From NCBI GenBank assembly GCA_920105625.2, contig OV050030.1:246667889-246731888 (forward strand): a stretch of 64,000 nt of DNA, in the 5' to 3' direction. Source of the stretch: Clusia tigrina. Its lineage: Eukaryota; Arthropoda; Insecta; Diptera; Clusiidae. The notes below the pieces were generated by a model, which was not told the origin of the DNA, ran no database searches, and was given only the letters and a program-made list of their open reading frames with translations. Positions within the stretch are counted from its first letter, which is position 1; each line of letters starts with the position of its first letter. Positions 8,541 to 22,100 of this stretch are shown here, in pieces. Made by a program: the position numbers and the translations under genes.

Positions 8541-8558
8541 ATCCGGCTCGAAGGACCA
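8541..8558 (-). promoter_or_regulatory. Primer binding site for tRNA-Tyr
   Basis: Directly inside the 5' LTR. The plus strand reads ATCCGGCTCGAAGGACCA, the 3' end of an animal tRNA-Tyr: T-arm end, acceptor TCGAAGG, discriminator A and CCA. The element RNA therefore carries the complementary TGGTCCTTCGAGCCGGAT. The match to tRNA-Tyr is from memory of insect tRNA-Tyr genes (acceptor CCTTCGA). The position abutting the LTR is exact. Confidence 0.9.
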
Positions 8559-9038
8559 TGTTTCGTTGTGTGGAGACGCTTTCCAGTTCCATTATAAAGT
8601 GGGTAAATAAATTACCTTTTGTCACCTCTAAATTTGCTAGATATTATTTATAATAATAGATCCACAAGTAAAATGCGTTCTTTAATGTACTGTATACCAC
8701 TTCTTTTACTTTAAAACTTGTAATATAATTTTTAAATGATTGCAACAAAGTTTCTGCGACACGGCGTCGGTTAATTCTACTTTTATTATTGATGCACGTA
8801 TGCGACACGTTTGACGATTGACGGCTGGACATCAACTGGTTCGGCACGCAGTATTGCCGACCAGCTCTCCTCCGCTGCTTGCGTCAGCACTCTCCTCAAA
8901 ATAAAGATGGCTGCGGCCTGCTACACGACTTTGGCGGGACCCAATGAGGCGAATTCTCTCCGCACTGAGCCCCGCGCAGAGTCGCATGGTGACGGTGAGC
9001 AGGCAGCAGCCGTTGACAGGAGGGCTCCGGCGCGAACA
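8559..9038 (-). repeat. 5' LTR of the BEL-type element
   Basis: 480 bp, one mismatch to the 3' LTR (T at 8638). In element orientation it is the upstream LTR and should hold the promoter. It ends at GCGCGAACA before the right GCCAT duplication. The TATA-like and AATAAA motifs of the other LTR are repeated at 8645-8652 and 8782-8787. Confidence 0.97.
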
Positions 9039-9043
9039 GCCAT
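9039..9043. repeat. Target site duplication, right copy (GCCAT)
   Basis: Same GCCAT as 581-585, followed by AACTTCTATACGG, the normal continuation of the interrupted satellite monomer. Confidence 0.96.
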
Positions 9044-11002
9044 AACTTCTATACGGTACGTCCTACACCTATCAAAGTTTGCAACATACAAATGCTTGTA
9101 ACTTTTTACTGGAGCGTCATAAATCCTTGAAATTTGGTAACAATATAGTACTCGAGCCTCTTGTCAATTTAAGCTATCGCTCAAAGCTATGCTACCTTTG
9201 AGTCCCAAATCAAACACTGATAAAGCTTCAAATGGCCCTAACTTCTATACGGTACGTCCTACACTTATCTAAGTTTGCAACATACAAATGCTTGTAACTT
9301 TTTACTGGAGCGTCATAAAACCTTGAAATTTGGTAACAATATACTACTCGAGCCTCTTGTCAATTTGAGCTATCGCTCAAAGCTATGCTACCTTTGAGTC
9401 CCAAATCAAACACTGATAAAACTTCAAATGGCCCTAACTTCTATAAGGTACGTCCTGCACTTATCTAAGTTTGCAACATACAAATGCATGTAACTTTTTA
9501 CTGGAGCGTCATTAAACCTTGACATTTTGTAACAATAAAGTACTCGAGCCTCTTGATAATTTAAGCTATCCCTCAAAGCTATGCTACCCTTGAGTCCCAA
9601 ATCAAACACTGATAAAACTTCAAACGGCCCTAGCTTCTATACGGTACGTCCTACACCTATCAAAGTTTGCAACATACAAATGCTTGTAACTTTTTACTGG
9701 AGCGTCATAAAACCTTGAAATTTTGTAACAATAAAGTACTCGAGCCTCTTGTCAATTCAAGCTATCGCTCAAAGCTATGTTACCCTTGAGTCAGAATCAA
9801 ACACTGATAAAACTTCAAATGGCCCTCACTCCTATACGGTACGTCCTACACCTATCAAAGTTTGCAACATACAAATGCTTGTAAAATTTTACTGGAGCGT
9901 CATAAAACCTTGAAATTTTGTAACAATAAAGTACTCGAGCCTCTTGTCAATTTAAGCTATCCCTCAAAGCTATGCTACCCTTGAGTCCCAAATCAAACAC
10001 TGATAAAACTTCAAACGGCCCTAACTTCTATACGGTACGTCCTACACCTATCAAAGTTTGCAACATACAAATGCTTGTAACTTTTTACTAGAGCGTCATA
10101 AATCCTTGAAATTTGGTAACAATATAGTACTCGAGCCTCTTGTCAATTTAAGCTATCGCTAAAAGCTATGCTACCTTTGAGTCCCCAATCAACCACTGAT
10201 AAAACTTCAAATGGCCCTAACTTCTATACGGTACGTCCTACATTTATCTAAGTTTGCAACATACAAATGCTTGTAGCTTTTTACTGGAGCGTCATAAAAC
10301 CTTGAAATTTTGTAACAATAAAGTACTCGAGCCTCTTGTCAATTTAAGCTATCGATCAAAGCTATGCTACCCTTGAGTCCCAAATCAAACACTGATAAAG
10401 CTTCAAATGGCCCTAACTTCTATACGGTACGTCCTACACCTATCAAAGTTTGCAACATACAAATGCTTGTAACTTTTTACTAGAGCGTCATAAATTCCTG
10501 AAATTTGGTAACAGTATAGTACTCGAGCCTCTTGTCAATTGAAGCTATCGCTCAAAGCTATGCTACCTTTGAGTTCCAAATCAAACACGGATAAAACTTC
10601 AAATGGCCCTAACTTCTATACGGTACGTCCTACACTTATCTAAGTTTGCAACATACAAATGCTTGTAACTTTTTACTGGAGCGTCATAAAACCTTGAAAT
10701 TTTGTAACAATAAAGTACTCGAGCCTCTTGTCAACTTAAGCTATCGCTCAAAGCTATGCTACCCTTGAGTCCCAAATGAAACACTGATAAAACTTCAAAT
10801 GGCCCTAACTTCTATACGGTACGTCCTACACCTATCAAAGTTTGCAACATACAAATGCTTGTAAAATTTTACTGGAGCGTCATAAAACCTTGAAATTTTG
10901 TAACAATAAACTACTCGAGCCTGTTGTCAATTGAAGCTATCCCTCAAAGCTATGCTACCCTTGAGTCCCAAATCAAACACTGTAAAACTTCAAATGGCCA
11001 TA

Positions 11003-11588
11003 ATTTCTATACGGTACGTCCTACACCTATCAAAGTTTGCAACATACAAATGCTTGTAACTGTTTACTGGAGCGTCATAAAACCTTGAAATTTTGTAACA
11101 ATAAAGTACTCGAGCCTCTTGTAAATTCAAGCTATCGCTCAAAGCTATGCTACCCTTGAGTCAAAATCAAACACTTATAAAACTTCAAATGGCCCTCACT
11201 CCTATACGGTACGTCCTACAGCTATCAAAGTTTGCAATATACAAATGCTTGTAACTTTTTACTGAAGCGTCATAAAACCTTGAAATTTTGTAACAATAAA
11301 GTACTCGAGCCTCTTGTCAAGTTAAGCTATCGCTCATAGCTATGCTACCCTTGAGTCCCAAATCAAACACTGATAAAACTTCAAATGGCCCTAACTTCTA
11401 TAAGGTAAGTCCTACACCTATCAGTGTTTGCATCATACAAATGCTTGTAACTTTTTACTGGATCGTCTTAAAACAATGAAATTTTGTAACAATAAAGTAC
11501 TCGAGCCTCTTGTCAATTTAAGCTATCGCTCAAAGCTATGCTACCCTTGGGTCTCAAATCAAACACTGATAAAACTTCATATGGCCAT
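11003..11588. repeat. Satellite block paralogous to 1-585 (empty insertion site)
   Basis: Shares nearly all private variants of 1-585, including CTATAAGGTAAGTCC and GGATCGTCTTAAAACAATG, and a few differences (for example GTCAAAATC against GTCAGAATC). GCCAT at 11,584-11,588 continues uninterrupted. With the element and one GCCAT removed, the two blocks are 2,545 bp apart, or 13 monomers. Confidence 0.9.
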
Positions 11589-14500
11589 AACTTCTATACG
11601 GTACGTCCTACACCTATCAAAGTTTGCAACATACAAATGCTTGTAACTTTTTACTGGAGCGTCATAAATCCTTGAAATTTGGTAACAATATAGTACTCGA
11701 GCCTCTTGTCAATTTAAGCTATCGCTCAAAGCTATGCTACCTTTGAGTCCCAAATCAAACACTGATAAAACTTCAAATGGCCCGAACTTCTATACGGTAC
11801 GTCCTACACTTATCTAAGTTTGCAACATACAAATGCTTGTAACTTTTTACTGGAGCGTCATAAAACCTTGAAATTTTGTAACAATAAAGTACTCGAGCCT
11901 CTTGTCAATTTAAGCTATTGATCAAAGCTATGCTACCCTTGAGTCCCAAATCAAACACTGATAAAACTTCAAATGGCCCTAACTTCTATACGGTACGTCC
12001 TACACCTATCAAAGTTTGCAACATACAAACGCTTGTAAAATTTTACTGGAGCGTCATAAAATCTTGAAATTTTGTAACAATTAAGTACTCGAGCCTCTTG
12101 TCAATTTAAGCTACCCCTCAAAGCTATGCTACCCTTGAGTCCCAAATCAAACAATGATAAAACTTCAAACGGCCCTAACTTCTTTACGGTACGTCCTACA
12201 CTTATCTAAGTTTGCAACATACAAATGCTTGTAACTTTTTACTGGAGCGTCATAAAACCTTGAAATTTTGTAACAATAAAGTACTCGAGCCTCTTGTCAA
12301 TTTAAGCTATCGATCAAAGCTATGCTACCCTTGAGTCCCAAATCAAACACTGATAAAACTTCAAATGGCCCTAACTTCTATACGGTACGTCCTACACCTA
12401 TCAAAGTTTGCAACATACAAATGCTTGTAAAATTTTACTGGAGCGTCATAAAACCTTGAAATTTTGTAACAATAAAGTACTCGAGCCTCTTGATAATTTA
12501 AGCTATCCCTCAAAGCTATGCTACCCTTGAGTCCCAAATCAAACACTGATAAAACTTCAAACGGCCCTAGCTTCTATACGGTACGTCCTACACCTATCAA
12601 AGTTTGCAACATACAAATGCTTGTAACTTTTTACTGGAGCGTCATAAAACCTTGAAATTTTGTAACAATAAATTACTCGAGCCTCTTGTCAATTCAAGCT
12701 ATCGCTCAAAGCTATGTTACCCTTGAGTCAGAATCAAACACTGATAAAACTTCAAATGGCCCTCACTCCTATACGGTACGTCCTACACCTATCAAAGTTT
12801 GCAACATACAAATGCTTGTAAAATTTTACTGGAGCGTCATAAAACCTTGAAATTTTGTAACAATAAAGTACTCGAGCCTCTTGTCAATTTAAGCTATCCC
12901 TCAAAGCTATGCTACCCTTGAGTCCCAAATCAAACAGTGATAAAACTTCAAACAGCCCTAACTTCTATACGGTACGTCCTACACCTATCAAAGTTTGCAA
13001 CATACAAATGCTTGTAACTTTTTACTAGAGCGTCATAAAACCTTGAAATTTTGTAACAATAGAGTACTCGAGCCTCTTGTCAATTCAAGCTATCGCTCAA
13101 AGCTATGTTACCCTTGAGTCAGAATCTAACACTTATAAAACTTCAAATGGCTCTCACTCCTATACGGTACGTCCTACAGCTATCAAAGTTTGCAATATAC
13201 AAATGCTTGTAACTTTTTACTGAAGCGTCATAAGACCTTGAAATTTTGTAACAATAAAGTACTCGAGCCTCTTGTCAAGTTAAGCTATCGCTCAAAGCTA
13301 TGCTACCCTTGAGTCCCAAATCAAACACTGATAAAACTTCAAATGGCCCTAACTTCAATACGGTACGACCTACACCTATCAATGTTTGCAACATAGAAAT
13401 GCTTGTAACTTTTTACTGGAGCGTCATAAAACAATGAAATTTTGTAACAATAAAGTACTCGAGCCTCTTGTCAATTTAAGCTATCGCTCAAAGCTATGCT
13501 ACCCTTGGGTCTCAAATCAAACACTGATAAAACTTCATATGGCTATAACTTCTATACGGTACGTCCTACACCTATCAAAGTTTGAAACATACAAATGCTT
13601 GTAACTTTTTACTAGAGCGTCATAAATCCTTAAAATTTGGTAACAATATAGTACTCGAGCCTCTTGTCAATTTACGCTATCGCTCAAAGCTATGCTACCT
13701 TTGAGTCCCAAATCAAACACTGATAAAACTTCAAATGGCCCTAACTTCTATACGGTACGTCCTACACTTATCTAAGTTTGCAACATACAAATGCTTGTAA
13801 CTTTTTACTGGAGCGTCATAAAACCTTGAAATTTTGTAACAATAAAGTACTCGAGCCTCTTGTCAATTTAAGCTATCGATCAAAGCTATGCTACCCTTGA
13901 GTCCCAAATCAAACACTGGTAAAACTTCAAATGGCCCTAATTTCTATACGGTACGTCCTACACCTATCAAAGTTTGCAACATACAAATGCTTGTAAAATT
14001 TTACTGGAGCGTCATAAAACCTTGAAATTTTGTAACAATAAAGTACTCGAGCCTCTTGTCAATTTAAGCTATCCCTCAAAGCTATGCTACCCTTGAGTCC
14101 CAAATCAAACACTGATAAAATTTCAAACGGCCTTAACTTCTATACGGTACGTCCTACACCTATCAAAGTTTGCAACATACAAATGCTTGTAACTTTTTAC
14201 TGGAGCGTCATAAAACCTTGAAATTTTGTAACAATAAAGTACTCGAGCCTCTTGTCAATTCAAGCTATCGCTCCAAGCTATGTTACCCTTGAGTCAGAAT
14301 CCAACACTGATAAAACTTCAAATGGCCCTCACTCCTATACGGTACGTCCTACACCTATCAAAGTTTGCAACATACAAATGCTTGTAAAATTTTACTGGAG
14401 CGTCATAAAACCTTGAAATTTTGTAACAATAAAGTACTCGAGCCTCTTGTCAATTTAAGCTATCCCTCAAAGCTATGTTACCCTTGAGTCCCAAATCAAT

Positions 14501-15709
14501 CACTGATAAAACTTCAAATGGCCCTAACTTCTATACGGTACGTCCTACACCTATCAAAGTTTGCAACATACAAATGCTTGTAACTTTTTACTGGAGCGTC
14601 ATAAAACCTTGAAATTTTGTAACAATAAAGTACTCGAGCCTCTTGTCAATTCAAGCTATCGCTCAAAGCTATGCTACCCTTGAGTCCCAAATCAAACACT
14701 GATAAAACTTCAAATGGCCCTAACTTCTATACGGTATGTACTACACCTATCAAAGTTTGCAACATACAAATGCTTGTAAAATTTTACTGGAGCATCATAA
14801 AACCTTGAAATTTTGTAACAATAAAGTACTCGAGCCTCTTGTCAATTTAAGCTATCCCTCAAAGCTATGCTACCCTTGAGTCCCAAATCAAACACTGATA
14901 AAACTTCAAATAGCCCTAACTTCTATACGGTACGTCCTACACCTATCAATGTTTGCAACATACAAATGCTTGTAACTTTTTACTGGAGCGTCATAAAACA
15001 ATGAAATTTTGTAACAATAAAGTACTCGAGCCTCTTGTCAATTTAAGCTATCGCTCAAAGCTATTCTACCCTTGGGTCTCAAATCAAACACTGATAAAAC
15101 TTCATATGGCCGTAACTTCTATACGGTACGTCCTACACCTATCAAAGTTTGCAACATACAAATGCTTGTAACTTTTTACTGGAGCGTCATAAAACCTTGA
15201 AATTTTGTAACAATAAAGTACTCGAGCCTCTTGTCAATTCAAGCTATCGCTCCAAGCTATGTTACCCTTGAGTCAGAATCAAACACTGATAAAACTTCAA
15301 ATGGCCCTCTCTCCTATACGGTACGTCCTACACCTATCAAAATTTGCAACATACAAATGCTTGTAACTTTTTACTGGAGCGTCATAAAACAATGACATTT
15401 TGTAACAATAAAGTACTCGAGCCTCTTGTCAATTTAAGCTATCGCTCAAAGCTATGCTACCCTTGGGTCTCAAATCAAACACTGATAAAACTTCATATGG
15501 CCATAACTTCTATACGGTACGTCCTACACCTATCAAAGTTTGCAACATACAAATGCTTGTAACTTTTTACTAGAGCGTCAAAATCCTTGAAATTTGGTAA
15601 CAATATAGTACTCGAGCCTCTTGTCAATTTAAGCTATCGCTCAAAGCTATGCTACCTTTGAGTCCCAAATCAAACACTGATAAAACTTCAAATGGCCCTA
15701 ACTTCTATA

Positions 15710-16680
15710 CGGTACGTCCTACACTTATCTAAGTTTACAACATAGAAATGCTTGTAACTTTTTACTGGAGCGTCATAAAACCTTGAAATTTTGTAACAAT
15801 AAAGTACTCGAGCCTCTTGTCAATTTAAGCTATCGATCAAAGCTATGCTACCCTTGAGTCCCAAATCAAACACTGATAAAACTTCAAATGGCCCTAACTT
15901 CTATACGGTACGTCCTACACTTATCTAAGTTTACAACATAGAAATGCTTGTAACTTTTTACTGGAGCGTCATAAAACCTTGAAATTTTGTAACAATAAAG
16001 TACTCGAGCCTCTTGTCAATTTAAGCTATCGATCAAAGCTATGCTACCCTTGAGTCCCAAATCAAACACTGATAAAACTTCAAATGGCCCTAACTTCTAT
16101 ACGGTACGTCCTACACCTATCAAAGTTTGCAACATACAAATGCTTGTAACTTTTTACTAGAGCGTCATAAATCCTTGAAATTTGGTAACAATATAGTACT
16201 CGAGCCTCTTGTCAATTTAAGCTATCGCTCAAAGCTATGCTACCTTTGAGTCCCAAATCAAACACTGATAAAACTTCAAATGGCCCTAACTTCTATACGG
16301 TACGTCCTACACTTATCTAAGTTTACAACATAGAAATGCTTGTAACTTTTTACTGGAGCGTCATAAAACCTTGAAATTTTGTAACAATAAAGTACTCGAG
16401 CCTCTTGTCAATTTAAGCTATCGATCAAAGCTATGCTACCCTTGAGTCCCAAATCAAATACTGATAAAACTTCAAATGGCCCTAACTTCTATACGGTACG
16501 TCCTACACTTATCTAAGTTTACAACATAGAAATGCTTGTAACTTTTTACTGGAGCGTCATAAAACCTTGAAATTTTGTAACAATAAAGTACTCGAGCCTC
16601 TTGTCAATTTAAGCTATCGATCAAAGCTATGCTACCCTTGAGTCCCAAATCAAATACTGATAAAACTTCAAATGGCCATA
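15710..16680. repeat. Local satellite amplification with the TTTACAACATAGAAATG variant
   Basis: The variant TTTACAACATAGAAATG appears four times, near 15,734, 15,930, 16,322 and 16,518, and I did not see this exact form elsewhere. The spacing is one monomer, two monomers, one monomer, so a pair separated by a different monomer was itself duplicated as a three-monomer (588 bp) unit. Confidence 0.85.
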
Positions 16681-19199
16681 ACTTCTATACGGTACGTCCT
16701 ACACCTATCAAAGTTTGCAACATACAAATGCTTGTAAAATTTTACTGGAGCGTCATAAAACCTTGAAATTTTGTTACAATAAAGTACTCGAGCCTCTTGT
16801 CAATTTAAGCTATCCCTCAAAGCTATGCTACCCTTGAGTCCCAAATCAACCACTGATAAAACTTCAAAAGGCCCTAACTTCTATACGGTACGTCCTACTC
16901 CTATCAAAGTTTGCAACATACAAATGCTTGTAACTTTTTACTGGAGCGTCATAAAACCTTGAAATTTTGTAACAATAAAGTACTCGAGCCTCTTGTCAAT
17001 TCAAGCTATCGGTCAAAGCTATGTTACCCTTGAGTCAGAATCAAACACTGATAAAACTTCAAATGGCCCTCACTCCTATACGGTACGTCGTACACCTATC
17101 AAAGTTTGCAACATACAAATGCTTGTAAAATTTTACTGGAGCGTCATAAAACCTTGAAATTTTGTAACAATAAAGTACTCGAGCCTCTTGTCAATTTAAG
17201 CTATCGCTCAAAGCTATGCTACCCTTGAGTCCCAAATCAAACACTGATAAAACTTCAAATGGCCCTAACTTCTATACGGTACGTCCTACACTTATCAATG
17301 CTTGCAACATACAAATGCTTGTAACTTTTTACTGGAGCGTCATAAAACAATGAAATTTTGTAACAATAAAGTACTCGAGCCTCTTGTCAATTTAAGCTAG
17401 CGCTCAAAGCGATGCTACCCTTGGGTCTCAAATCAAACACTGATAAAACTTCATATGGCCATAACTTGTAGACGGTACGTCATACACCTATCAAAGTTTG
17501 CAACATACAAATGCTTGTAACTTTTTACTAGAGCGTCATAAATCCTTGAAATTTGGTAACAATATACTACTCGAGCCTCTTGTCAATTTAAGCTATCGCT
17601 CAAAGCTATGTTACCCTTGAGTCAGAATCCAACACTGATAAAACTTCAAATGGCCCTCACTCCTATACGGTACGTCCTACACCTATCAAAGTTTGCAACA
17701 TACAAATGCTTGTAAAATTTTACTGGAGCGTCATAAAACCTTGAAATTTTGTAACAATAAAGTACTCGAGCCTCTTGTCAATTTAAGCTATCCCTCAAAG
17801 CTATGCTACCCTTGAGTCCCAAATCAAACACTGATAAAACTTCAATTGGCCCTAACTTCTATACGGTACGTCCTACACCTATCAAAGTTTGCAACATACA
17901 AATGCTTGTAACTTTTTACTGGAGCGTCATAAAACCTTGAAATTTTGTAACAATAAAGTACTCGAGCCTCTTGTCAATTCAAGCTATCGCTCAAAGCTAT
18001 GCTACCCTTGAGTCCCAAATCAAACACTGATAAAACTTCAAATGGCCCTTACTTCTATACGGTACGTACTACACCTATCAAAGTTTGCAACATACAAATG
18101 CTTGTAAAATTTTACTGGAGCGTCATAAAACCTTGAAATTTTGTAACAATAAAGTACTCGAGCCTCTTGTCAATTTAAGCTATCCCTCAAAGCTATGCTA
18201 CCCTTGAGTCCCAAATCAAACACTGATAAAACTTCAAATGGCCCTAACTTCTATACGGTACGTCCTACACCTATCAATGTTTGCAACATACAAATGCTTG
18301 TAACTTTTTACTGGAGCGTCATAAAACAATGAAATTTTGTAACAATAAAGTACTCGAGCCTCTTGTCAATTTAAGCTATCGCTCAAAGCTATTCTACCCT
18401 TGGGTCTCAAATCAAACACTGATAAAACTTCATATGGCCATAACTTCTATACGGTACGTCCTACACCAATCAAAGTTTGCAACATACAAATGCTTGTAAC
18501 TTTTTACTAGAGCGTCATAAAACCTTGAAATTTTGTAACAATAAAGTACTCGAGCCTCTTGTCAATTTAAGCTATCGATCAAAGCTATGCTACCCTTGAG
18601 TCCCAAATCAAACACTGATAAAACTTCAAATGGCCCTAATTTCTATACGGTACGTCCTACACCTATCAAAGTTTGCAACATACAAATGCTTGCAAAATTT
18701 TACTGGAGCGTCATAAAATCTTGAAATTTTGTAACAATAAAGTACTCGAGCCTCTTGTCAATTTAAGCTATCCCTCAAAGCTATGCTACCATTGAGTCCC
18801 AAATCAAACACTGATAAAATTTCAAACGGCCCTAACTTCTATACGGTACGTCCTACACCTATCAAAGTTTGCAACATACAAATGCTTGTAACTTTTTACT
18901 AGAGCGGCATAAATCCTTGAAATTTGGTGACAATATACTACTCGAGCCTCTTGTCAATTTAAGCTATCGCTCAAAGCTATGCTACCTTTGAGTCCCAAAT
19001 CAAACACTGATAAAACTTCAAATGGCCCTAACTTCTATACGGTACGTCCTACACTTATCTAAGTTTGCAACATACAAATGCTTGTAACTTTTTACTGGAG
19101 CGTCATAAAACCTTGAAATTTTGTAACAATAAAGTACTCGAGCCTCTTGTCAATTTAAGCTATCGATCAAAGCTATGCTACCCTTGAGTCCCAAATCAA

Positions 19200-22100
19200 A
19201 CACTGATAAAACTTCAAATGGCCCTAATTTCTATACGGTACGTCCTACACCTATCAAAGTTTGCAACATACAAATGCTTGTAAAATTTTACTGGAGCGTC
19301 ATAAAACCTTGAAATTTTGTAACAATAAAGTACTTGAGCCTCTTGTCAATTTAAGCTATCCCTCAAAGCTATGCTACCCTTCAGTCCCAAATCAAACACT
19401 GATAAAATTTCAAACGGCCCTAACTTCTATACGGTACTTCCTACACCTATCAAAGTTTGCAACATACAAATGCTTGTAACTTTTTACTGGAGCGTCATAA
19501 AACCTTGAAATTTTGAAACAATAAAGTACTCGAGCCTCTTGTCAATTCAAGCTATCGCTCCAAGCTATGTTACCCTTGAGTCAGAATCCAACACTGATAA
19601 AACTTCAAATGGCCCTCACTCCTATACGGTACGTCCTACACCTATCAAAGTTTGCAACATACAAATGCTTGTAAAATTTTACTGGAGCGTCATAAAACCT
19701 TGAAATTTGGTAACAATAAAGTACTCGAGCCTCTTGTCAATTTAAGCTATCCCTCAAAGCTATGCTACCCTTGAGTCAGAATCAAACACTGATAAAACTT
19801 CAAATGGCCCTCACTCCTATACGGTACGTCCTACACCTATCAAAATTTGCAACATACAAATGCTTGTAACTTTTTACTGGAGCGTCATAAAACAATGAAA
19901 TTTTGTAACAATAAAGTACTCGAGCCTCTTGTCAATTTAAGCTATCGTTCAAAGCTATGCTACCCTTGGGTCTCAAATCAAACACTGATAAAACTTCATA
20001 TGGCCATAACTTCTATACGGTACGTCCTACACCTATCAAAGTTTGCAACATACAAATGCTTGTAACTTTTTACTAGAGCGTCATAAATCCTTGAAATTTG
20101 GTAACAATATAGTACTCGAGCCTCTTGTCAATTTAAGCTATCCCTCAAAGCTATGCTACCCTTGAGTCCCAAATCAAACACTGATAAAATTTCAAACGGC
20201 CCTAACTTCTATACGGTACGTCCTACACCTATCAAAGGTTGCAACATACAAATGCTTGTAACTTTTTATTGGAGCGTCATAAAACCTTGAAATTTTGTAA
20301 CAATAAAGTACTCGAGCCTCTTGTCAATTCAAGCTATCGCTCCAAGCTATGTTACCCTTGAGTCAGAATCCAACACTGATAAAACTTCAAATGGCCCTCA
20401 CTCCTATACGGTACGTCCTACACCTATCAAAGTTTGCAACATACAAATGCTTGTAACTTTTTACTGAAGCGTCATAAAACCTTGAAATTTTGTAACAATA
20501 AATTACTCGAGCCTCTTGTCAATTCAAGCTATCGCTCAAAGCTATGTTACCCTTGAGTCAGAATCAAACACTGATAAAACTTCAAATGGCCCTCACTCCT
20601 ATACGGTACGTCCTACACCTATCAAAGTTTGCAACATACAAATGCTTGTAAAATTTTACTGGAGCGCCATAAAACCTTGAAATTTTGTAACAATAAAGTA
20701 CTCGAGCCTCTTGTCAATTTAAGCTATCGCTCAAAGCTATGCTACCCTTGAGTCCCAAATCAAACACTGATAAAACTTCAAATGGCCCTAACTTCTATAC
20801 GGTACGTCCTACACCTATCAATGTTTGCAACATACAAATGCTTGTAACTTTTTACTGGAGCGTCATAAAACAATGAAATTTTGTAACAATAAAGTACTCG
20901 AGCCTCTTGTCAATTTAAGCTATCGCTCAAAGCTATGCAACCCTTGGGTCTCAAATCAAACACTGATAAAACTTCATATGGCCAAAACTTCTATACGGTA
21001 CGTCCTACACCTATCAAAGTTTGCAACATACAAATGCTTGTAACTTTTTACTAGAGCGTCATAAATCCTTGAAATTTGGTGACAATATACTACTCGAGCC
21101 TCTTGTCAATTTAAGCTATCGCTCAAAGCTATGCTACCTTTGAGTCCCAAATCAAACACTGATAAAACTTCAAATGGCCCTAACTTCTATACGGTACGTC
21201 CTACACTTATCTAAGTTTGTAACATACAAATGCTTGTAACTTTTTACTGGAGCGTCATAAAACCTTGAAATTTTGTAACAATAAAGTACTCGAGCCTCTT
21301 GTCAATTTAAGCTATCGATCAAAGCTATGCTACCCTTGAGTCCCAAATCAAACACTGATAAAACTTCAAATGGTCCTAATTTCTATACGGTACGTCCTAC
21401 ACCTATCAAAGTTTGCAACATACAAATGCTTGTAAAATTTTACTGGAGCGTCATAAAACCTTGAAATTTTCTAACAATAAAGTACTCGAGCCTCTTGTCA
21501 ATTTAAGCTATCCCTCAAAGCTATGCTACCCTTGAGTCCCAAATCAAACACTGATAAAATTTCAAACGGCCCTAACTTCTATACGGTACTTCCTACACCT
21601 ATCAAAGTTTGCAACATTCAAATGCTTGTAACTTTTTACTGGAGCGTCATAAAACCTAGAAATTTTGTAACAATAAAGTACTCGAGCCTCTTGTCAATTC
21701 AAGCTATCGCTCCAAGCTATGTTACCCTTGAGTCAGAATCCAACACTGATAAAACTTCAAATGGCCCTCACTCCTATACGGTACGTCCTACACCTTTCAA
21801 AATTTGCAACATACAAATGCTTGTAAAATTTTACTGGAGCGTCATAAAACCTTGAAATTTGGTAACAATAAAGTACTCGAGCCTCTTGTCAATTTAAGCT
21901 ATCCCTCAAAGCTATGCTACCCTTGAGTCCCAAATCAAACACTGATAAAACTTCAAATGGCCCTAACTTCTATACGGTACGTCCTACACCTATCAAAGTT
22001 TGCAACATACAAATGCTTGTAACTTTTTACTGGAGCGTCATAAAACCTTGAAATTTTGTAACAATAAAGTACTCGAGCCTCTTGTCAATTCAAGCTATCG

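Larger units (their letters stand above)
586..9038 (-). mobile_element. BEL/Pao-type LTR retrotransposon, full-length but defective
   Basis: An 8,453-bp element in minus orientation, bounded by two 480-bp LTRs with TG...CA ends and a 5-bp target duplication. It has a tRNA-Tyr primer site, a polypurine tract and a Gag-protease-RT-RNase H-integrase order in a single frame. Assignment to BEL/Pao rests on the one-frame polyprotein, the zinc-knuckle array ending in HHTLLH, the YVDD box, the RNase H motif LPRLELCGA, the integrase stretch PPNAPHMGGLWEAAVKSFK and the PGHFLVGG motif opening the integrase C-terminal domain. The LTRs differ at one site, so insertion is recent. The coding region has an in-frame TAA inside RT (4674-4676) and a frame change with apparent deletion near 2434. 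An extra zinc-knuckle ORF between pol and the 3' LTR is unusual. No envelope-like gene was seen. Confidence 0.96.

Noticed and set aside
8541..8558. A tRNA-Tyr gene
   Set aside because: Only the last 18 bases of the tRNA, including CCA, are present, placed exactly against the LTR. This is a primer binding site, not a gene.
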